NCBI GenBank assembly: GCA_945919165.1
Contig: CAMEIZ010000003.1
Location: forward strand, 1-35,735
Source: an uncultured Traorella sp.
Lineage (GTDB): Bacteria > Bacillota_I > Bacilli_A > Erysipelotrichales > Erysipelotrichaceae
Direction of reading: 5' to 3'
DNA: 35,735 bases
Shown: positions 29,671 to 35,735 of the stretch, piece by piece
Layout: the number at the start of each line of letters is the position of its first letter
Position numbering within the stretch: the first letter of the stretch is position 1
Translations under genes and position numbers: made by a program
The notes under the pieces: model-generated
What the model was told of the DNA's origin: nothing
Databases searched by the model: none
Seen by the model: the letters and a program-made list of their open reading frames with translations, nothing else

Positions 29671-32106
29671 TTAATATTTCAATATTCTCATCGAATTTAA
29701 AACAGCCAGTATACTGACACCAACATCTGCAAAAACACCCATCCACATGTTTGCATAACCAAAGATTGTTAAAATGAGAATGATGAACTTCACAAGCAGG
29801 ATGAAAATAATATTCTCATTCATTATTTTCTGTGTGAAATGTGCTAGATCAATTCCCTTCGGCAATGCACTCAAATCATCTTTCATTAAAACAATATCAC
29901 TTGCTTCTACAGCTGCTTCACTTCCTAATCCACCCATTGCGATACCAACATCACATCTTGCCAGTACAGGAGCATCATTTATACCATCTCCTACATAAGC
30001 AACTTTATGAGAATCACTCATTATTTTTTCTAACTCAGTTACCTTCTGATTTGGTAATAATTCATAGTGGACTTCATCTAAACCGCATTTTTCAGCAATC
30101 ATCATAGCAGTTTCTTTACGATCACCGCTTAGCATGATCAACTTTTTAATTCCTTTTTCTTTTAATGCTTTTAATGATGAAATTGTATTTTCTTTAAGAG
30201 TATCGCTGATTTCAATAATTCCTTTAAATTGATGATCATAAGCAACATAGACTAAAGTACCTGCTGTAGTTTTATCTTTTGCTTGAATACCAAACTCATT
30301 CATCAATTTTTTATTTCCTGCAAGAAGGATCTTTCCTTGATAAACTGCTTTGATTCCTTTTCCGGCAATTTCTTCTATATCTTCAATTTCCGTTTTATCA
30401 ATTTCTTTTCCATATTCATTTAAAATGGATAATGCAATTGGATGGGTTGAATAGCTTTCTGCTAGAGCTGCTAGTTTTAAGCACTGTTCTTGATTTTCTG
30501 AATCTATTTGAGTTACTTTGAATGTTCCTTTGGTAAGCGTTCCAGTCTTATCAAATACAATGGTATCAACCTCATGAAGTAATTCCAAATAATTTCCGCC
30601 CTTTACTAATATACCTTTTTTACTTGCACTGCCAATACCAGCAAAATAACCCAAAGGTATAGATAACACTAATGCACATGGACAGGAAATAACCAAAAAG
30701 GTACATGCTCTTAATAACCATTCCTGCCAACTAACACCACTAATAATGAAATTTGGTACTACTGCAAGAATGATTGCAGATATAACAACAATTGGTGTGT
30801 ATACTCTTGCGAAACGAGTCATTTTTAATTCTGTTACGGCTTTTTTCGCAGATGCATTTTCTACCATATCTAAAATTCGACTGACAGTTGATTCATCAGA
30901 TGTTTTAGTAACTTTTACTTTCAAAACACCTGTTAAATTGATGCATCCGGCTAATATCACATCCTTTTTTTGAATTTCTGATGGCATTGATTCACCGCTC
31001 AAAGCACTTGTATCTAAAGTTGAACTTCCATCGATTACTTCACCATCTAGCGGTACTCTTTCTCCTGGCTGAATCAAAATAATATCATTGATTTCAATTT
31101 CTTCCGGATCAACATCTATGATTCTGTCTTCTTTTAAAAGATGAGCTGTTTCTGCTTTTATATTCATTAACTCTGTAATATTTCTTCTTGATTTCTCAAC
31201 AGAGAGATCCTGGAAATATTCTCCTATCTGATAAAAAAGCATGACTGCTATTGCCTCTAAATATTCTCCAACAACAATAGCACCAACAGTAGCAATCATC
31301 ATTAAAAAATTCTCATCAAAAATTTCTTTTCTTCTTATATTCTTTAATGCTTTTAAAATGACATTATAACCAATCATTAAATATGAAACTACTAGCATCA
31401 GATTATTCTTAAAAACAAGTCCTAAAATCATCACTAAGATTCCGCCAAGAATAATCCAGTATTGACGCTTATTTTTATCTGTTTCCTGATGCTTTTCACC
31501 TGTAATGATTTCTACTTCTTCCACATTTTGAATTGCTTTCTTAACATTTTCTTTCACCATTTCACTATCTGTTTCTTTTTTTAAATAGAAGATGAGTGAT
31601 TTTGTTGTGAAATTTAATGAAGCATATTCTACTCCTTCTGTTTCATTAACAGCATCTTCAACTTTCAATGCACAATTTGCACAATCCAAACCTTCTATTG
31701 TCCATTTGATTTTTATTAAGTCATTTGTCTCTGGTTTGATTCTTTCCTTATGTTCATGATGCTCATGATTACAGCAACACTCATTTTCATGATCATGACA
31801 ACTTTCTTCTTCATGTTCGTGATGGTGATGACTATGTTGGTCATGATGGTGATGATGATGTAATTCACTCTCATCATGATGAGATTTCTTATTAGATCGA
31901 ATTACTTTCACGTCCTCTAAGTCTTCAATCATGTGTATCACATTTTTTTCAATTTCTTCATTATATTCTTTATATTCAATCATGCACTTCTGAGTTACTG
32001 CATTTACTGATGCTTTGTTAATTTCTTCTTTCTCATTTAAGGCTTTTTCAATTTTCATTGCACAATTAGGACAATCTAAACCTTCTAATCGATAATTCTT
32101 TTCCAT
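29671..32106 (-). CDS. Heavy-metal (Zn/Cd/Pb-type) translocating P1B ATPase with two HMA domains and a His/Cys-rich linker (ORF opens at 32172; likely ATG at 32106)
   Basis: LEGLDCPNCAMKIE and IEGLDCANCALKVE metal-binding domains; SCPCALVLSIP; DKTGTLTKG; GDGINDAPVLARCDVGIAMG; linker HHDESELHHHHHHDQHSHHHHEHEEESCHDHENECCCNHEHHEH. Confidence 0.95.
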   Translation of the reverse strand: MEKNYRLEGLDCPNCAMKIEKALNEKEEINKASVNAVTQKCMIEYKEYNEEIEKNVIHMIEDLEDVKVIRSNKKSHHDESELHHHHHHDQHSHHHHEHEEESCHDHENECCCNHEHHEHKERIKPETNDLIKIKWTIEGLDCANCALKVEDAVNETEGVEYASLNFTTKSLIFYLKKETDSEMVKENVKKAIQNVEEVEIITGEKHQETDKNKRQYWIILGGILVMILGLVFKNNLMLVVSYLMIGYNVILKALKNIRRKEIFDENFLMMIATVGAIVVGEYLEAIAVMLFYQIGEYFQDLSVEKSRRNITELMNIKAETAHLLKEDRIIDVDPEEIEINDIILIQPGERVPLDGEVIDGSSTLDTSALSGESMPSEIQKKDVILAGCINLTGVLKVKVTKTSDESTVSRILDMVENASAKKAVTELKMTRFARVYTPIVVISAIILAVVPNFIISGVSWQEWLLRACTFLVISCPCALVLSIPLGYFAGIGSASKKGILVKGGNYLELLHEVDTIVFDKTGTLTKGTFKVTQIDSENQEQCLKLAALAESYSTHPIALSILNEYGKEIDKTEIEDIEEIAGKGIKAVYQGKILLAGNKKLMNEFGIQAKDKTTAGTLVYVAYDHQFKGIIEISDTLKENTISSLKALKEKGIKKLIMLSGDRKETAMMIAEKCGLDEVHYELLPNQKVTELEKIMSDSHKVAYVGDGINDAPVLARCDVGIAMGGLGSEAAVEASDIVLMKDDLSALPKGIDLAHFTQKIMNENIIFILLVKFIILILTIFGYANMWMGVFADVGVSILAVLNSMRILKY

Positions 32107-32116
32107 ATTTTTCTCC

Positions 32117-32467
32117 TTATTCGCAAACATGCTCATAACCAGCTTCAAAAATCTTCGCAATATGATTATCATCTAATGAATAATAAATCACTTTTCCTTC
32201 TCTTCTGTATTTTACTAAGCGTGTCTGTTTCAATGTTTTTAACTGATGACTAACTGCTGATTGACTTACATCTAACAATGCAGAAAGATCACAAACACAC
32301 ATTTCTTCTTTCATCAATGCACAAATGATTCTGATTCTGGTTGGATCACCGAATACTTTAAATAATTCAGCTGTTTCTTGAAGTTTTTCTTCATTCGGCA
32401 TTTCTTTTTTCACTTTTTCCACTATATCTTCATGAATCACAGTCACTTCACATGTTTCAATTTCCAT
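32117..32467 (-). CDS. ArsR/SmtB family metalloregulator (CadC/CzrA-like)
   Basis: FKVFGDPTRIRIICALMKEEMCVCDLSALLDVSQSAVSHQLKTLKQTRLVKYRREGKVIYYSL; CVCDL and N-terminal Cys. Confidence 0.95.
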   Translation of the reverse strand: MEIETCEVTVIHEDIVEKVKKEMPNEEKLQETAELFKVFGDPTRIRIICALMKEEMCVCDLSALLDVSQSAVSHQLKTLKQTRLVKYRREGKVIYYSLDDNHIAKIFEAGYEHVCE

Positions 32468-32481
32468 ATTATCATCCTTTC

Positions 32482-32533
32482 ATATGAACATCCGTTCATA
32501 TATTATGATATGAAAAAATATCAGATTTGTCAA
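32482..32533 (-). promoter_or_regulatory. ArsR promoter and operator
   Basis: Minus-strand TTGACA (32528-32533) with -10 about 17 bp downstream; perfect inverted repeat ATATGAAC-atcc-GTTCATAT at 32482-32501 matches ArsR-family operator form. Confidence 0.88.
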
Positions 32534-32665
32534 TCAATAACTTATGAAAATTTCATGAAACAATGTGAAAATATCTTTTTTTATTACTTTTGTTTGTCAT
32601 TCACAAACATGTGATTTTCCTAAAAAAACAAATTAAAAATTTTTATAAAATGTTTAAAAAAGCCC

Positions 32666-32694
32666 TTGATTTAAGTCTTTTTTGTGTATATTAT
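32666..32694 (+). promoter_or_regulatory. Sigma-A promoter of orphan peptide gene
   Basis: TTGATT-17 bp-TATTAT. Confidence 0.75.
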
Positions 32695-32733
32695 AGTGGT
32701 GTAAGGACTACACTAATGAAGGAGGAACTTTCA

Positions 32734-32877
32734 ATGAAACAGTTATTTCAGTCTTTAAATTTTGTGAAATCAGATAAGAAATACACAAATGCAAAGAAGC
32801 CGATTTCTACTTATGATGTAGAAAAACTCAATGCTGGAAATTCTACTTCAGCTTGGGGAATCGTATTCTACCGCTAG
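32734..32877 (+). CDS. Orphan 47-aa peptide MKQLFQSLNFVKSDKKYTNAKKPISTYDVEKLNAGNSTSAWGIVFYR
   Basis: AAGGAGGA RBS 7-8 nt before ATG, own promoter and own terminator; no family recognised. Confidence 0.78.
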   Translation: MKQLFQSLNFVKSDKKYTNAKKPISTYDVEKLNAGNSTSAWGIVFYR

Positions 32878-32889
32878 TTCGATTGACAT

Positions 32890-32998
32890 CTGAATAGTCT
32901 CTGTTGCATAACAGAAACTATGATCCGAGGAATACTTGCTGTAAGCAAGAAGAATAGATTTAATCCGAGTAAGTCATCCTTCTTACTCGGATTTTTTT
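32890..32998 (+). ncRNA. Structured 3' RNA element downstream of the 47-aa ORF
   Basis: ATAGTcTCTGTTgcatAACAGAaACTAT stem-loop, aCTTGCtgtaaGCAAG stem-loop, and duplicated ATCCGAG (32923-32929, 32963-32969), both complementary to CTCGGAT in the terminator. Confidence 0.5.
32962..32998 (+). terminator. Intrinsic terminator of the peptide transcript
   Basis: AATCCGAGTAAG-tcatcctt-CTTACTCGGATTTTTTT. Confidence 0.93.
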
Positions 32999-33022
32999 AA
33001 AAAGCTAGAGTTTCCTCTAGCA
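32991..33022 (-). terminator. Intrinsic terminator of rsmI on the minus strand
   Basis: Minus strand GCTAGAGGAAACTCTAGCTTTTTAAAAAAA. Confidence 0.75.
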
Positions 33023-33868
33023 ACTGTGATATTGTTTATAAATTTCATTTTTGGATAATCCATGATCTTTTGCAACCTTTTTTATTGCTTCTTTTGTGGA
33101 ATATCCTTGTTCAATGTACGAATGAATCGCATCATGAATCACACTGAATGGAATTTCATCACTTATTTCATCATCTAAGCACCCTTCTAAAACAAGAACC
33201 ATTTCTCCTTTTAGATCATCACACACTTCAATCACTTCCGAAATATAGCCTCTGATAAATTCTTCATGCTTTTTCGTGATTTCTCTAGCCAGGCAAATCT
33301 TACGATTTCCAAAAACGTCTAAAAATGTTTCCAACGTCTTTTTAATACGATGTGGTGCTTCATAAAATATCATGGTCTGTTTGATTTTTGATAATTCCAA
33401 GCAGGCTTTTTTACGTTCATTTTCATTTGCTTTTAAAAACCCAACAAACATAAATGGCTGAGCTGTCAATCCACTTGCCACAAGGGCATTTAATGCAGCA
33501 TTTGCTCCCGAAACCGGAACAACATTATATCCCGCATCAATCACCATCGTGACAACACTTTGTCCCGGATCACTCACAAGCGGATAACCGGCATCACTCA
33601 CAACAGCAATGTTTTTTCCCTCTTCCAATAATGCCATTAACCCTTTTGCACTTTCATATTCATTATGCATGTGATGAGCTATACATTTCGTTGAAATCCC
33701 AAAATGGGATAACAGCTTCATTGTATTTCTCGTATCCTCAGCAGCAATCACATCAACACTTTTTAATATTTCAATAGCACGCGGGGTCATTTCACTTAGA
33801 TTTCCAATCGGAGTTGCAACAAGATATAAAGTTGGTTGCTCATTTTCAAAACTTTTCTGCCTTTTCAT
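33017..33868 (-). CDS. rsmI: 16S rRNA (cytidine1402-2'-O)-methyltransferase
   Basis: LYLVATPIGNLSEMTPRAIEILKSVDVIAAEDTRNTMKLLSHF, VSDAGYPLVSDPG, VPVSGANAALNALVASGL. Confidence 0.97.
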   Translation of the reverse strand: MKRQKSFENEQPTLYLVATPIGNLSEMTPRAIEILKSVDVIAAEDTRNTMKLLSHFGISTKCIAHHMHNEYESAKGLMALLEEGKNIAVVSDAGYPLVSDPGQSVVTMVIDAGYNVVPVSGANAALNALVASGLTAQPFMFVGFLKANENERKKACLELSKIKQTMIFYEAPHRIKKTLETFLDVFGNRKICLAREITKKHEEFIRGYISEVIEVCDDLKGEMVLVLEGCLDDEISDEIPFSVIHDAIHSYIEQGYSTKEAIKKVAKDHGLSKNEIYKQYHSC

Positions 33869-34692
33869 CGTTTTGTCCAGTCAATTTCCGGCCACAATTC
33901 AGAAAAATCCAGAAACTGCACATCCTCTTTATTTTCAATTTTTGCCTGTTTCAGAAGAACATTCATACTGGTCACTCGATATCGATTTCCTTTATATTCA
34001 ATCTGTGAATTCAATTTTGGCAATCCTTCACGCATTTCTTTATACTGAGCATCTTCATATTTTAAGCAGCACATCAGTTTGCCGCATTGTCCAGATAACT
34101 TTTGAACATTTAAAGCAAGAAGCTGATTTTTTGCCATATTAATGGAAACAACGTCAAAATCATTTAAAAATCTTGAGCAACAGGTTTCCATACCACAAGT
34201 ACCCAAACCTCCAACAATTTTCGCTTTATTTCTAGGGCCAATTTGTCTTAGTTCAATTCGACATTTAAATTTTGTTGCCAAATCCTTTAAAAGCTCTCTA
34301 AAATCAACTCGATCATCAGCTACATAAACAAAAATAATCTTGCTACGATCCAAGGTATATTCTGCTTCAATCAAATGCATATCTAATCCATGTGCTGACA
34401 CAGCTTCTTCACATACCTTCAATGCCGCCTGAGCAGCAATCTTGTTATCTTCTACATCTTGTAAATCTTTCTGTGTTGCTTTTCGAATAACCGGCTTAAT
34501 TTCAATATCACTTGGAATATCTTCAAACACCTGATTTTCCTTCATAATCGTTCCAACTTCAAGTCCTCGAACTGTTTCAACTACTACTTGATCATTGACT
34601 TTTAGTGTTTCATCATTTGTTCCAAAAGAATACAATTTGCTTGATTCGGAAAAACTAACAAAAGCTATTTGGGTATATTTCTTTTCCATCAC
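33865..34692 (-). CDS. ricT: PSP1/YaaT (RicT) family protein
   Basis: RIELRQIGPRNKAKIVGGLGTCGMETCCSRFLNDFDVVSINMAKNQLLALNVQKLSGQCGKLMCCLKYE. Confidence 0.94.
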   Translation of the reverse strand: MMEKKYTQIAFVSFSESSKLYSFGTNDETLKVNDQVVVETVRGLEVGTIMKENQVFEDIPSDIEIKPVIRKATQKDLQDVEDNKIAAQAALKVCEEAVSAHGLDMHLIEAEYTLDRSKIIFVYVADDRVDFRELLKDLATKFKCRIELRQIGPRNKAKIVGGLGTCGMETCCSRFLNDFDVVSINMAKNQLLALNVQKLSGQCGKLMCCLKYEDAQYKEMREGLPKLNSQIEYKGNRYRVTSMNVLLKQAKIENKEDVQFLDFSELWPEIDWTKR

Positions 34693-35651
34693 GACACCTC
34701 CTTTATTTGAATCAACATAGAATCTGTCAACATTTTAATATTAACCGATTTTGTGCACATATCTTTGTATTTCATACAGATACTCAAATATTGAATACTT
34801 TTTTCAATGGAATAATTCTTTAGATTCTTTTGCCATGTCTGATTTAAGCAAGGACTATTACCCTGAATTACATCTCTATAAAAACGCATTAGAATATCAG
34901 TAAAAAAGATAAATTGAATACGATCATTTCCTTTTTTATCAAAACCGAAGACTTCCATATCCAATATACTTTGATAAGGATCATCGTAAAAATGAGATAA
35001 AAATTCAATTGCCAAATATCTTGCACTTTGATAATTCTCATCCTCACTTAAATGGAGAATTTCATCTGGATCATTCACCAGGCTTGCACATAAATATGCA
35101 TCCATTTCATCTATTCCAAGATTTTTAGCTGAATTAAAGCATTCCTCAAAACTTACTTTTTTAAACGGAATCCTCTGACATCTTGAAATAATTGTTGGCA
35201 ATATCTGATCAATTGATTCTGTGATCAAAATAGCGATCACATCACTTTGTGGTTCTTCCAAAAACTTAAGAAGGGAATTTAATGCATCAACTGTTGCATT
35301 TTCAATAAGATTTAAAATATATACTTTTTTTTGTGCTGCTTCAAAAGCAGTTTTTGAAAATTCTTCCTGAATATTCAGAATATCTTCTTTTTTTATCGTT
35401 TTTATACTTCCGTCGATAATCAATAGATCCGTATAGTTGTTATTTTTTACTCTATGACAAATATCACATTCTTCACAAGCAAAACCTTCATGTTCACACA
35501 TTAAACTTTGTGCCAGAAAAATTGCCGTATCCATTTTTCCGCATCCTTTATCACCATAAAACAGGTAAGCGTGAGCATAACTGTCAGACATCAAAGAATT
35601 TTTTAGTATCTGATAAGCAATTGGCTGGTTAGTTCTTAATTTTTCTCTCAT
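34689..35651 (-). CDS. holB: DNA polymerase III subunit delta'
   Basis: HAYLFYGDKGCGKMDTAIFLAQSLMCE, zinc motif CEECDICHRV, LLKFLEEP, ISRCQRI. Confidence 0.93.
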   Translation of the reverse strand: MREKLRTNQPIAYQILKNSLMSDSYAHAYLFYGDKGCGKMDTAIFLAQSLMCEHEGFACEECDICHRVKNNNYTDLLIIDGSIKTIKKEDILNIQEEFSKTAFEAAQKKVYILNLIENATVDALNSLLKFLEEPQSDVIAILITESIDQILPTIISRCQRIPFKKVSFEECFNSAKNLGIDEMDAYLCASLVNDPDEILHLSEDENYQSARYLAIEFLSHFYDDPYQSILDMEVFGFDKKGNDRIQFIFFTDILMRFYRDVIQGNSPCLNQTWQKNLKNYSIEKSIQYLSICMKYKDMCTKSVNIKMLTDSMLIQIKEVS

Positions 35652-35735
35652 TTTTGCAATTTCTCCAAAATGATTGTTAAAGAGTCTTCAATTACTTTTT
35701 CAATCGGATTTGAAGCATCTACAACATTCATACGA
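35648..35735 (-). CDS. tmk: Thymidylate kinase, C-terminus only (truncated by window edge)
   Basis: Reverse translation ...RMNVVDASNPIEKVIEDSLTIILEKLQK* with ATGA overlap to holB; gene order tmk-holB-ricT-rsmI. Confidence 0.75.
   Translation of the reverse strand, partial: RMNVVDASNPIEKVIEDSLTIILEKLQK

Noticed and set aside
29658-29674. TAAGAATTATTCTTA palindrome considered as a PerR/Fur box for rubrerythrin
   Set aside because: It overlaps the ATPase stop codon, lies well upstream of the clear -35, and matches the PerR consensus only partly; AT-rich chance is likely.
32590-32733. N-terminal extension of the 95-aa ORF at 32590..32877
   Set aside because: The promoter -35/-10 lies inside this stretch, and the RBS-supported start is 32734.
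1-35735. CRISPR arrays, rRNA and tRNA genes
   Set aside because: No regularly spaced direct repeats or recognisable tRNA/rRNA sequence were seen by eye on either strand; a tRNAscan/CRISPR scan was not possible.

Overview
This window looks like the chromosome of a low-GC, sporulation-related Firmicute; an Erysipelotrichia-like origin is inferred from protein style and not proven. It is mostly housekeeping DNA. The left block on the minus strand is prs, a free-standing GlmU acetyltransferase domain, ispE, rsmA, rnmV and a 3D-domain lipoprotein. The right block on the minus strand is rsmI, a YaaT/PSP1 protein, holB and the tail of tmk. Between them are: an ECF transporter S component / uridine-kinase-like / DUF362 operon behind a MerR-type promoter; a YeiH-type exporter with an apparent frameshift, next to a divergent LysR gene; mnmE-tatD; an orphan GerA/SpoVAF-like germination protein; a THF riboswitch with folT; fhs-purB; a PadR regulator; an aminotransferase / DapF-like / DapH operon; an SRAP gene; guaB; rubrerythrin; and a His-rich P-type metal ATPase with its ArsR regulator. 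Two different group II introns with class-C-like RTs sit about 2 kb apart, each directly after the U-tract of an intrinsic terminator (guaB and rubrerythrin). The best candidate for something undescribed is a self-contained transcription unit at about 32666-32998. It has a strong promoter, a strong RBS, a 47-aa orphan peptide, and a structured 3' RNA in which a repeated ATCCGAG can pair alternatively with the terminator arm. All calls come from reading the sequence; no database search was run.
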